From: Chloranthus sessilifolius
Taxonomy: Eukaryota > Streptophyta > Magnoliopsida > Chloranthales > Chloranthaceae
Direction of reading: 5' to 3'
Length of the DNA stretch: 64,000 bases
Assembly (NCBI GenBank): GCA_021018995.1
Contig: CM037598.1
Coordinates: 68,652,671-68,716,670 of the forward strand
The notes under the pieces were generated by a model that searched no databases, was not told the DNA's origin, and worked only from the letters and a program-made list of their open reading frames with translations. The translations under genes and the position numbers were made by a program. Shown here piece after piece: positions 35,401 to 47,500 of the stretch; positions within the stretch are counted from its first letter, which is position 1, and every line of letters starts with the position of its first letter.

Positions 35401-36632
35401 AGATAGGAGTTATGAGTCTAGATGAGGATGTCCCTTTGAGGAGCTTCCCAATGCGCTCATTGACCGATTTGCCAACTTTGAGCATGGCCCTACCCCCATT
35501 GTCGAAGAAACTGAAGACGTCAATCTAGGGACTAAGGAGATTGCCCAAATTACAAATATTGGAACGTCACCGTTTCCCGAAGAAAGAAAAAGTATGATCA
35601 ATTTCCTTCGATCATACCAAGATATTTTTGCCTGGTCGTACGAGGAAATGCCTGGTCTAGACACCGATTGGTTGAGCATGACTTGCCGCTCTACCCTGAT
35701 ATGAGGCCCGTCAAGCAGAAGCTGAGACGTCTTCAACTCGAGTGGATGTTAAAAGTAAAGGATGAGGTTATTAAGCAGTATAATATGGGATTCCTCATGG
35801 TATTCAAGTACCCGCAGTGGCTAGCCAATATTGTGCCTGTACCGAAGAAGGATGGAAAGGTCTGCACGTGTATCGATTTCCATAATTTGAATAAGGCAAG
35901 CCTGAAGGACGATTTCCCATTACCACACATCGACATCTTGGTTGATAATACTGCTAAGCACGGGATGCTTTCTTTTATGGATGGATTCTTCGGGTACAAC
36001 CAGATAAAGATGGCAGAGGCGGATCGAGAGAAGACGACATTTATCACTCCATGGGCAACCTTTTGCTATCGTGTCATGTCATTCGGGCTAAAGAATGTCG
36101 GAGCAACATACCAGAGAGCTATGACTACACTGTTTCACAACATGATGCACTAAGAAATTGAGGTGTATGTCGATGACATGATAGCCAAGTCACCGGAGCG
36201 AAGTAATCACTTGATAAACCTTCAGAAGCTGCTTGAGAGGCTGAGAAAGTGTAGGTTACATATGAATCCACAAAAGTGCGCATTTGGCGCTATGATCAGA
36301 AAATTATTAGGATTCATCGTCAGCAGGAGAGGTATTGAAGTTGACCTGATCAAGGTGAAAGCCATCACAGAAATATCATCGCCGTCTATGAAAAAGGAAG
36401 TTAGAGGATTCCTAGATAGGATATAGTATATTAGTTGGTTCATTGCACAACTCACACCTATCTACATGTCGATCTTCAAACTCCTCCGAAAGAACTCGCC
36501 CGTTGAGTGGAACGATGATTGTCAGGCAACGTTCGATAAAATTAGAAGCTACCTCCTTAACCCACCTGTGTTGGTACCACCTGAGCCAGGGAGACCACTC
36601 ATGATGTATCTCTCCACGATGGAAGTCTATGA
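35401..36632 (+). pseudogene. Reverse transcriptase of copy 2, cut by minisatellite
   Basis: The linker (FANFEHGPTPIVEE-like) is followed by RT. From 35668 the frame is open through KLRRLQLEWMLKVKDEVI, WLANIVPVPKKDGKV, FMDGFFGYNQIKMAEADREK and FGLKNVGATYQRAM to a stop at 36151; it continues with YVDDMIAKSPE (36163 on), the thumb and FKLLRKNSPVEW. The fingers segment that copy 1 lacks is present here. The first part of RNase H (PPVLVPPEPGRPLMMYLSTME) is the last recognisable coding sequence before TGAACGTGAATGG repeats start at about 36630. Confidence 0.9.
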
Positions 36633-37512
36633 TTGAACGTGAATGGTTGAACTTGAATGCTTGTATGTAAATTCTTGAACATGAACACTTGAACTTGAAT
36701 GCTTAAATGTGAATGGTTGAACGTGAATGCTTGTACGTAAATTCTTGAACTTGAACGCTTGAATGTTAATGCTCAAACGTTATTGCTTGAACATGAATGC
36801 TTGAACGTGATTACTTGAATAGGAATGCTTGCACAAGACTGGTTGAACTAGAATGCTTGAACATGAATTCTTGAACCTGAATGGTTGAACGTGAATGCTT
36901 GATCATGAATGGTTGTACTGGAAAGCTTGAATGTGCATGTTGGAACATGAAATGCTTGAACGAGAATGCTTGAACGTGAATGCTTGAACGTGCATGCTTA
37001 AATGTGAATGCTTGAACATGAATGCTCGAACGAGAATCCTTGAACATGAATGCTTGAACATGATTTCTTGAACGTGAATGCTTGAACATGAATTCTTGTA
37101 CGTGAATGCTTGCACGTAAATGCTTGAACGTGAATGCTTGAACTAGAATGCTTGAACGTGCATGCTTGAATATGAATGCTTGAACGTGGATGTTTAAATG
37201 TGAATGCTGGAACTTGAATGCTTGAACGAGAATCCTTGATCATGAATGCTTCTTAGATTGTTGAACGTGAATGCTTGAACGTGAATGGTTGAACGTGAAC
37301 GGTTGAACGTAAATGCTTGAAGGTGAACGCTTGAATGTGAATGCTTAAAGGTGAACTCTTGAACGTGAATGCTTCAACGTGAATGCTTCAACGTGAATGC
37401 TTAAACGTGTGCCAGAACGTGAATGCTTGAGCATGAATGGATGAATGTGTGCATGAACATGAATACATGAACGTGAATGCTTGAACATGAATGCTTGAAC
37501 GTGAATGCTTGA
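36630..37512. repeat. 14-bp minisatellite, block C, inside element 2
   Basis: About 880 bp of the same 14-bp family sits between the RT/RNase H junction and the antisense PMD gene, where RNase H, aRH and integrase should be. It shares block D variants such as TTGTACGTAAATTCTTG and TTAGATTGTTG. There is no coding sequence. Confidence 0.93.
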
Positions 37513-37988
37513 GGCACCCTTGGGACATATTGTGGGTGGTCACACGCGAGCTCCCCCCCTCATCATTGGAAGGGGCTCTGGCCCACTTCGTGCAAGAAAA
37601 AAAAAAAAAAGAACATCATAAAGGCAGAGAAATAATTAAACGGAGCATTCATAAACCTTAAAAGTTGTAAGACCATCCAAAACAAAAATCCAAGGAAAAT
37701 TATTACATATCCCCCAAATATTCCAAAAACCTAAACTACTTCAATGCTCCAAAATTTCAGGAAAAAACTAGTCCTGGGCGGCCCCCTTTGACTTCTTCCG
37801 GCGTCAGGTCACACTTTGAAAGGTACAGGTCTCCCCCACCCGAGTCCACTTTGAGAGAGATGCTACAGAGAGAGCGACTCCTTCTCACGAGCACGATAAG
37901 CACAGAAGGGTCATCGCTAGAGACAAGCAGAAAGTAAATATGAGTTAGGGAAACAAGCAGAAAGTAAATACGATCAGCTTTCACTCAC
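37513..37988 (-). other. 3' flank of the antisense PMD gene in element 2
   Basis: This holds an A-tract at 37594-37609 and an open minus stretch 37757-37984 after a possible acceptor (TGTCTCTAG at about 37922). No coiled-coil exon like the one at 3-311 is recognisable, so the gene end was probably lost or replaced at the minisatellite junction. Confidence 0.5.
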
Positions 37989-40152
37989 CACCTCGACCTC
38001 CCTAAGACCGGCAATGTTACAGTAATATTCGGCTTGGTTTATGGCCAACTCATAATCCTGCAGCAAAAAGATAAAGAGAGAGGTATCAGTCACGCTGGCC
38101 ATCAGGTATAATCCAAGAAAACAGACGGGCGAGGTAACAAGGGAGAGATTACCCCAGGGATCAGCTCAGGGGGTGGAATTCGGATAGCTTCAGCGGATAT
38201 ACGCGCCTTCTCAGCCACATCGGCACACATACGCGACAGAAAGGCATCATCCAAGCGCTTAAACGTCCCCTAGACCTCAGTGGGCGAACTGCCGGAAGCA
38301 CCAGCACCAGAAGGGTCAGAAGGTCCCACACCAGTGGCCTCACCAGGAACAGCTGCCTCATCCCATTCATCTGAATCATCACCCTATCCAAACTATAGAG
38401 AAACAGTCTTTGTTCAAAAAGCAGGGCAATTAAGGTAGTCATATGGAAGGCTGCTAATAGAAAGGGGAAGGAACATTACCGGAGAGCGCGGACCACCAAA
38501 AGCTAAAAAGTTGGCGTCGGGCACGAATCGGGGCAGCAAGGAACGATAAGGTAAGGACTCATACCACATCTGATATCCCCCAGGGAAGAGAAGGTCATCA
38601 ATGGGGACCCCATGGTGGAGAAAGCGAGCAGTGAGCATCTCGATAGAACCTTCGGGAGCCAGTACATCATCTGGAGGAGCTTGGAGCACGACAAAGAGAG
38701 GTCGATACTGATGAATCACCCTCTCCCCTAAGTAATAGGCCCTAGCCCAGGACCCATAGAAGAAAACAATGCGCTGATCTAACAAAAGGCGAGAGGGGCC
38801 CACTGCAGCCAGGTTCCAGAAGGGGGATCAAACGTAGGGATCAAGGATGACCTGCTCAACAAAAGAGAAGGGATTTATACATTTGGTCGGAACCCACAAC
38901 ACAAAAGAGCTATCAAATATTACAAAGAGAGAAAGTGTTATACCTGCTCTGGGATCAGCAGATCAAACTGAGAGCGCAACCCTAACTCCAAGAGCTTCAT
39001 ACCCACGTCCCGACGGCGGTTTGCATGCCAATTGCTCATAAGGGGGAAGGTGGGGACTTCAGAGAAAAGCAGAGGGCGACCGGGTTGGAAATGCAGATAC
39101 CCCCACACCTGAGAAAGCAAATAGATATAAACAAATATGCAAAAAAAAAGAGAAGGGGGGGGGACGAATTGGGACCAAAGGATAAATTACCTCAAGAGCG
39201 GGCCAGAAGCCCACGACGGAACTGGAATCCCCAAGAACGGCTCGCACCAAGCTAGACATAAGCACTGCATAGCCAGCACCTCCCCAATCGAACCGATGTA
39301 CGGTGTCCCAGTTCACCATAAGACTGAGTAGGGACAACGAGACCCGCCCTCTGCTGGTGTTTGAGAGGAGAGTCTTGCCCAGGAGGAATAGCAGAGAAAT
39401 GTGAGTCAACATCAATGCACGCTTTGGCTCGAGGTAAATGGCCGCATTAGGTTGGCCTAGGTCCACTAAGCTCATGAGGCTCGAACAAACCGACCAGCCA
39501 AGATAACTTGACTTCGGAGCCACGAACATTCCCGGAGGTTGGGTAGGCCCCTATCAGTCGAGTCACCTCCTCCCTATCAGGCGTGTGAACAGGTATCACC
39601 GGCACCCCTCCAACACGAACCCCAATGATCATGGACTAGTCTGCGGGCGTGAGGGCCATCTCAGCCATGGCCATGTGAAATGTCATAGTCTCGAGGCGGA
39701 AACACTCTATCAGGGCCTTCAGATAGGCCGTGTCAGCCCTCACAGTGGGGCATGAAATGAAGTCCCCAAAACCAGCCTGGGCGAGCAAGTCCTTCACCAC
39801 CTGGGGAAGATAAAGTACGAGGCGCTAGAGGTCAAACCAACCACCCTGGAACATAATGTGTGGTAGGGGCTGCAAACAGAAGGCATCAGTCAAATAGGGG
39901 CAAGGTGGTATAATGAAGGCATCAAAGGAAAACAAAAGCAGAAAAAGGGGGGGCTCATCTGTTTACCTGACTGGCGATCCCAAAGTTGGACATGTGGGTA
40001 TGCTGACAGCGCAGGAGGCCAGTACAAGCGGCCTCACCTTGCATTTTGTACCAAGGCTGAGATGAGCGCTGTGAAATAATGAACTGTTCCCCGTGAGAAC
40101 CATAGGCCATCTCTGGCCCCCCTTGGGGATCCTGCCCTTCATGGTCAGACAT
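37989..40152 (-). pseudogene. Antisense multi-exon plant-mobile-domain (PMD) gene inside element 2
   Basis: Read on the minus strand, this is a spliced gene of the PMD (aminotransferase-like) family, a domain of unknown biochemistry shared by plant transposons and a few host silencing proteins. Six exons with GT-AG borders can be drawn: 40152-39967, 39869-39191, 39108-38944, 38851-38480, 38392-38153 and 38057-37989. Exon 2 has the PMD signatures LIECFRLETMTFHMAMAEMA, IGVRVGGVPVIPVH and, in another frame, LTHISLLFLLGKTLLSN...WDTVHRFDWGGAGYA...VVGFWPALE; exon 3 continues with VWGYLHFQPGRP. Stops in exon 2 (near 39827 and 39640), exon 4 and exon 5 and a frameshift near 39480 make it a pseudogene. 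It lies opposite to gag-pol and upstream of the 3' LTR, as in copy 1. Confidence 0.72.
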
Positions 40153-40317
40153 TTGGAAATGAGGAACACATTAGTATAAGAAAAGGCTGCTAAAAAAAAT
40201 ACCATTGGAAAGAGGACTTCTCCAGCTTTCCAACGAGCCAAAGATCACCCAATTTGGAGTTGTGATTCAAAAGTTATGGCCGTTTGAAGTTTCACATAAA
40301 ATGACAACTTTTGCTCA

Positions 40318-40433
40318 GGCGCATGTATTACATACGCCCAACCAATTTGGCCCCAGATTGGTTAGGCGTATATATTATATATGCCTGGAATTTTTGGGCC
40401 AAATTTGGCCGGGCGTATATAATACATACGCCC
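40318..40433 (+). repeat. Three U3 palindromes in the LTR of element 2
   Basis: Copies at 40318-40338 (arms GGCGCATGTA and TACATACGCC), 40364-40386 and 40411-40433. The first has matched changes in both arms relative to the GGCGTATATA form. Confidence 0.85.
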
Positions 40434-40760
40434 AGCATAGGTGGCCACCAACGCGGGCACCCATCTTCTCAGATCCCCCCTGGTTTTCTTGAGTTTTACT
40501 ATGCATAAATGTTCGAATTTCCCCCATCTGGTTTGACCCTTTGACCATCCCCTTGGTTAAGGTGGGTGTCTTGAGATTGGTTGCACCCCCTTTGAGCTTA
40601 TTGGCAACCCTTAAGTCACCCATGGTCTCACCCCATCATCCGCCATTGAAACCCATTTCCTAAACCTCTAGGACCCTAAAAACCTAGAAAACCTTAGATG
40701 GAGGATTACCTAATTGCTAAACCAATTAGCTCTTAAGTAACCCTCTAACCCACCTCTTCT

Positions 40761-40770
40761 CTATAAATAG
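40761..40770 (+). promoter_or_regulatory. TATA box in the LTR of element 2
   Basis: CTATAAATAG, identical to the box at 12729-12738 and at the same place in the LTR. Confidence 0.7.
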
Positions 40771-41501
40771 AGAGGCCCCCCTCTTCGTAAAAGGGTTGAA
40801 AAAATCAAGGTTGAAAAGATTATGGTGAAAGCTTGAGTTAGGAGAGAGAGAGCCCTAGTGAGAGAAAGTTCTTTTTCTATATTTTCAACCAGAATTCCAG
40901 CATGCATAGATCATTTTTTTAACCCTTTTCAACCATTAGATCACCTCTTTTTGTTAAAGCTTAGTCCCTAACTTCATCCTACCCTTCTTATCTACTGAAT
41001 CCTAGCATTAAAACCTATTCCTCTACCATTCAAGCCATTTAAAGCCATCGGAAGCATGCCAAAGCGAAGGTCTTTCACGATGCAACAAGGGCCCGTGAGC
41101 TCCGCCTCACCCCTCTTCCTCTACCTTCTTGGTGTTTCCTCCGTCCAAGGATTCAAGCCGTTACGCCGCCGAAATTTTGGTTTGGCTCAAAGCTTGATAG
41201 GACCGTATTGCCTTCGGGCAAGGGGAAGCTCCGCCCATTTATTTTTTATTTTTGGTCATAGATAGAGACCGCTACATGCGGGTTGATCAGGTGCCTAAAC
41301 CCTTCTCGATCGATAACCGAAGCCCCTACCCTAGAGCCTTTGGCAAAGACTGGTAAATCAGAGTCATATTTAGCACTTCGGTGATCAAAATATCGATTTA
41401 AAGGTTTTCCGGGTCACCAAAAACTCCGGGTGGTGACTCTACATTTTATTCTATCGCGAGTGCATCGCTGCGACGGGTCCGAGAGGATCCATGCTTGCAC
41501 A

Positions 41502-44500
41502 GAATGGTTGAACATGAATGGTTGAACGAGAATGCTTGAAAGTCATTGTTGAACTTAAATGCTTGAACGTGAATTCTTAAACATGAATGCTTTAACGTGG
41601 ATGCTTTAACGTGAATGCTTGAACTTGAATGCTTAAAAGTGAATGGTTGAACATGAATGTTTGAATAGAAATGCATGAACATGAATGCTTGACCGTCAAT
41701 GCTTGAACTAAAATGCATGAATGTGAATGGTTGAACGTGAATGGTTGAACATGAATGCTTGAACATGAATGTTTGAGCGAGAATGCTTGAACTTCAATGC
41801 TTGACCATGAATGCTTGAACGTGAAAGCTTGAACGTGAATGGTTGAACATGAATGCTTCAACCTGAGTGCTAGAATGTGAATGCATGATAGATAGTGGCA
41901 TGCTTGAACGTGAATGATCGAACGTGAATGCTTGAAAGTGAATGCTTGAACATAAATGGTTGAATGTGAATGCTTAAACATGAATACCGGAACATGAATG
42001 CTTGAACATGAATGCTAGAACATGATTGCTTGAACGTGAATGCTTGAATGTGAATGCATGAACATTAATGCTTGAATGTGAATGCTTGAACGTCATAGTT
42101 TAATACTTGAGCATGAATGCCTGATTGATAGTGATACGCTAGAACGTGAATGCTCGAACGTAAAAGCATGAACGTGAATGCTTAAGTGATTGCTTGAACA
42201 TGAATGGTTAAACGTGAATGGCTGAACGCGAATGCTTGAACATGAACGATCGAACTAGAACGCTTGAATGTCAATGCTTAAACGTTATTGCTTAAAATGA
42301 ATGCTTGAACAAGAACTCTTGCACATGACTGGTTGAACTGGAATTCTTGAATGTGAATTTTTGAACCTGAACGCTTGAACATGAATTCTTGAACATGAAT
42401 GAGTGTACCGGAAAGCTTGAACGTGTATGCTTGAACATGAAATGCTTGAACTTGAATGCTTGAACGTGAATGTTGGAACGTGAATGCTTAAATGTGAATG
42501 CTTGAGCGAGAATCCTTGAACATGAATGCTTGATAGATAGTGACATGCTCGAACGTGAATGTTTGAACAGGAATGGTTGAACGTGAATGCTTCTATGAGA
42601 GTGCTTGAACATGAACACTTGAACTTGAATGCTTAAATGTGAATGCTTAAACATTATTACTTTAACATTAATGCTTGAACGTGAATGATTGAACAGGAAT
42701 GCTTGTACATGAATTCTTGAACCTGAATGCTTGAACGTGAATGCTTGATGAATGCTTGTACTAGAAAGCTTGAACGTACATGCTTGAACATGAAAGGCTT
42801 GAACGAGAATGCTTGAACATGAATGCATAAATGTGAACGCTTGAACATGAATGCTTGAATGAGAATCCTTGAACATGAATTCTTGAACATGAATTCTTGA
42901 ACGTGAATGCTTGAACATGAATTCTTGAACGTGAATGCTTGAACGTGAATACTTGAACCAGAATGCTTGAACTGGAAAGCTTGAATGTGTGTGCTTGAAT
43001 ATGAAATGGTTGAATGTGAATGCTTGAACATGAATGCTTAAATGTGAATGCTTGAATGTGAATGCGTGAACGAGAATCCTTGAACGTGAATGCTTCTTAG
43101 ATTGTGACACTCTTGAACTTGAATCCTTGAACATGAATGGTTGAACGTGAATGCTTAAGCATGTGCCAAAACATGAATGCTTGAACATGAATGCTTGTAC
43201 GTAAATGCTTGAACATGTACGCTTGAACTTGAACTCTTAAACGTGAATCCTTAAACATTATTGTTTTTTAACAGTAATGCTTGAATAGGAACGCTTGCAG
43301 AAGACTGGTTGAACTGGAATGCTTGTACATGAATTCTTGAACCTGAATGCTTGAATGTCAAAGCTTGAATATGAATGCTTGTACTGGAAAGTTTGAACGT
43401 ACATGATTGAACAAAAAAGGCTTGAACGAGAATGCTTGAACATGAATGCTTGAATGTGAATGCTTAAATGGGAATGCTTGAACATGCATGCTTGAACGAG
43501 AATTCTTGAACGTGAAATCTTGAACATGAATTCTTCAAGGTGAATGCTTGAACAAGAATTCTTGAACGTGAATGCTTGAATGTGAATACTTGAACCAGAA
43601 TGCTTGAATTGGAAATCTTGAACGTGCGTGCTTGAACATGAAATGGTTGAAGGTGAATTCTTGAACATGAATGCTTGAACCTGAATGCTTAAATGTGAAT
43701 GCTTTAATGTGAATGCATGAATGAAAATCCTTGAACGTGATTGCTTCTTAGATTGTGACACTCTTGAACGGGAATGCTTCAACATGAATGGTTAAACGTG
43801 TGCCAGACCATGAATGGTTGAATGTGTGCATGAACATGAATACATGAACGTGAATGCTGGAACAAGAATGCTTGAACGTGAATGCTTGGACTTGAATCCT
43901 TGAACGTGAATGCATGAACATTAATACTTGAACATGAATGCTTGAGCATTATTGCTTGAATGTGAATGCTTGAACGTCATTGCTTGAACGTGAATTCTTG
44001 AACCTTAATGCTTGAACGAGAATGCCTGAACTTAAATGCTTGACCATGAATAAATGAAAGGGAATGCTTGAACGTGAAAGCTTGAGCATGAATGCTTGAG
44101 ATAGTAACACACTTGAACCTGAAATCTTGAACATAAATGTCGGAACGTGAATGCTTGAAAGAGAATGCTTGAACGTGAATGCGTGAACATAAATGCTTGA
44201 ATGTGAATGTTTGATAGATAGTGAGATGCTTGAACGTTAATGCGCGAATGTGAATGCTTGAAAGTGAATGCTTGAACATGAATGGTTGAACGTGAATGAA
44301 TTCTTGAATGTGAATGCAGGAACATGAACGCTTGAACATGAATGCTTGAATGGGAATGCTTGAACGTGAATGGATGAACATTAATGCTTGAACGTGAACG
44401 CTTGAACGTCATAGTTTAATGCTTGAATATGAATGCTTGATTGATAGTGACACGCTTGAACGTGAATGCTCTAACGTGAATGTGTGAAAGTGAATGCTTG

Positions 44501-47500
44501 AACATGAATGGTTGAACGTGAATGGTTGAACATGAATGCTTGTACGTAAATGCTTGAACATGACTGATCGAACTTGAACATGAATGCTTGAATGTGGATG
44601 CTTGAACAGGAACGCTTGCACATGACTAGTTGAATTGGAATGCTTGAACGTGAATTTTTCAACCTGAACGCTTGAACGTGAATGCTTGAACATGAATGAA
44701 TGTACCGAAAAGCTTGAACGTGTATGCTTGAACATGAAATGCTAGAACATTAAATGCCCGAATGAGAATGTGTGAACTTGAATGCTTGAACGTGAATGCT
44801 TAAATGTGAATGCTTGAACATGAATGCTTGAGCGAGAATCCTTGAACGTGAATGCTTGATCGATAGTGACACGCTCGAACGTGAATGCTTGAACGTGAAT
44901 TGTTGAACGCGTACATGAATGCTTGTACGTAAATGCTTGAACATGAACGCTTGAAGTTGAACTCTTAAATGTGAATGCTGAAATGTTATTGCTTGAACAT
45001 TAATGCTTGAACGTGAACGCTTGTACATGAATGCATGTACTTAAAAGCTTGAACGTACATGCTTGAACATGAAAGGCTTGAATGAAAATGCTTGAACATG
45101 AATGCTTGAACGTGAATGCTTAAATGTGAATGCTTGAACATGAATGCTTGAACGAGAATCCTTGAATGTGAATGCTTGCACATGAATTCTTGAACGTGAA
45201 TGCTTAAACATGAATTCTTGAACGTGAATGCTTCAACCAAAATGCTTGAATTGAAAAGCTTGAACGTGTGTGGTTGAACATGAAATGGTTGATCGTGAAT
45301 GCTTGAACATGAATGCTTGAACGTGAATGCTTCATAGATTGGGACACTCTTGAACATGAATGCTTGAACATGAATGCTTGAATGTGAATGCTTAAACATG
45401 TGCCAAAACATTAATGCTCAAACATGAATACTTGAACATGAATGGTTGAATGCGTGCATGAACATGAATACATGAACGTGGATGCTTGAATAAGAATGCT
45501 TGAACGTGAATGCTTGAACGTGAATGGATGAACATTAATGCTTGACCGTGAATGCTTGAACGTCATTATTGAATTGCAATGCATGAACGTCATAGCTTGA
45601 ACATGAATTCTTGAACCTGAATGCCTGAATGAGATTTACTTGAACATGAATGCTTGACCATGAATGTTTAAAAATGAATGCTTGAACATGAAAGCTTGAG
45701 CGTGAATGGCTAAACATGAATGCTTCAACCTGAGTGCTCGAACGTGAATGCTTGAATATGAATACCTGAACAAGAATGGTTGAACGTGAATGGTTGATAG
45801 ATAGTGAGATACTTGAACGTGGATGCTCAAACGTGAATGCTTGAAAGTGAATGCTTGAATATGAATGGTTGAACGTGAGTGCTTGAACCTGAATGCATGA
45901 TGGTGAACGCTTGAACGTGAATGCCTGAATATGAATTCTTGAATGTGAATGCATGAACATTAATGCTTGAATGTGAATGCTAGAACGTGAATGCATGAAC
46001 TTGAATGCTTAAAAGTGAATGTTTGAACAGGAATTCTGGAACTGGAATGCATGAACGTGAATGCTTGAACATGAATGCTTGAACTAGAATGCATGAAAGT
46101 GAATGCTTGAAACTGAATGCTTGAACGTGAATGCTTGAACTGGAATGCTTATACGTGAATGCTTGAACTGAAATGCATGAACCTGAATGCTTGAACATGA
46201 ATGCTTGAATGTGAATGCTTGAACTGAAATGCATGAACCTGAACTCTTGAACGTGAATGGTTGAACATGAAGGCATGAACTTGAACTCTTGAACGTGAAT
46301 ACTTGAACTGGAATGCTTGATAGATAGTGACACATTCGAACATTAGCGTGAATGCTTGAACTTGAACATGAACGTTTGAACATTAATGCATGATTGATAG
46401 TGACACACTTGAATGTGAATGCTTGAACATCAAAGGTTGAACGCGAATGCTTGAACGTGAATGGTTGGACGTGAATGCTAGAACGTGAATGCATGAACAT
46501 GAATGCTTGAATGTGAATGCTTGAATGTCATTGCTTTAACAAGAATGCTTGAACGTCATTGCATTAACAAGAATGCTTGAATAGGAATGCTCGAACGTGA
46601 ATGCTTTAACAAGAATGCTTGAACGGGAATGCTCGAACGTGAATGCTTGAACAAGAATGCTTGAACGTTAATGCTTGGACATGAATGTTTGAACCTGAAT
46701 GCATGAACATGAATGCATGAATGCCATAGCTTGAACGTGAATTCTTGAACGTGAATGCTTGAACCTGAATGCTTGAACGAGAATGCTTGAACTTGAATGA
46801 TTAATCGTGAATGTTTGAAAATGGATGCTTGAACATGAAAGCTTGAGCGTGAATGGCTGAACATGAATGCTTCAACCTGAGTGCTTGAATCTGAATGCTT
46901 GAAAGTGAATGCTTGAACGTGAATGTTGGAACGTGAATGCTTGAACAAGAATGCTTGAACGTCAATGCTTGAGATAGTAACATGCTTGAATGTGAATGCT
47001 TGAACATGAATTCTTGAACAAGAATGCTTGAACGAATGCTTGAACATGAATGCTCGAACGTGAATGCTTGAACCTGAATGCTTGAAGGTGAACGCTTGAA
47101 CGTGAATGATGGAACATGAATACTTGAGCGTGAATGCTTCAACTTGAGTGCTCAAACCTGAATGGTTGAAAGTGAATGCTTGAACGTAAATGCTTGAACG
47201 TGAATGCTGGAATATGAATGCTAGAATGTGATTGCTTGATAGATAGTGCCATGCTTGAACGTGAATGCTCGAACGTGAATGCTTGAAAGTGAATGATTGA
47301 ACATGAATGGTTGAACGTGAATGCTTAAACATGAATGCTGGAACATGAATGTTTGAACGTGAATGCTAGAGCATGATTTCTTGAACATGAATGCTTGAAC
47401 GTGAATGCATGAACATTAATGCTTGAACATGAATGCTTGAACGTCATAGTTTAATGCTTGAACATCATAGTTTAATGCTTGAACGTGAATGCTTGATTGA

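Larger units (their letters stand above)
30391..41501 (+). mobile_element. Tat-lineage Ty3/gypsy element, copy 2, 5'-truncated and interrupted
   Basis: This is a second, more decayed copy of the element at the left. It starts abruptly inside the Gag N-terminal region, with no 5' LTR, PBS or leader, and runs through Gag, protease, G-patch and RT to about 36630, where minisatellite replaces the RNase H/integrase part. It resumes with the antisense PMD gene (37989-40152) and ends with a 5'-truncated 3' LTR at 41501. Many Gag codons are nonsense where copy 1 has Trp or Gln. Both outer ends abut the 14-bp array. Confidence 0.85.
40204..41501 (+). repeat. 3' LTR of element 2, missing about 275 bp at its 5' end
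   Basis: The sequence aligns in reverse complement with 12024-13340 of the copy 1 LTR, starting at TTGGAAAGAGGACTTC and ending GGATCCATGCTTGCACA. The TGTAGACACCC start is absent; the PMD gene's upstream sequence takes its place. It is not followed by a PBS but directly by the 14-bp array, so it is a 3' LTR. Three palindromes lie at 40318-40433 and a TATA box at 40761-40770. Confidence 0.85.

Noticed and set aside
41056..41265. ORF inside the LTR of element 2
   Set aside because: It lies in the transcribed part of the LTR and has no counterpart frame conserved in the copy 1 LTR that I could see.
40204..41501. Reading this LTR as the 5' LTR of another element extending right
   Set aside because: No PBS follows its end; the next base starts the minisatellite, and the element body lies to its left.
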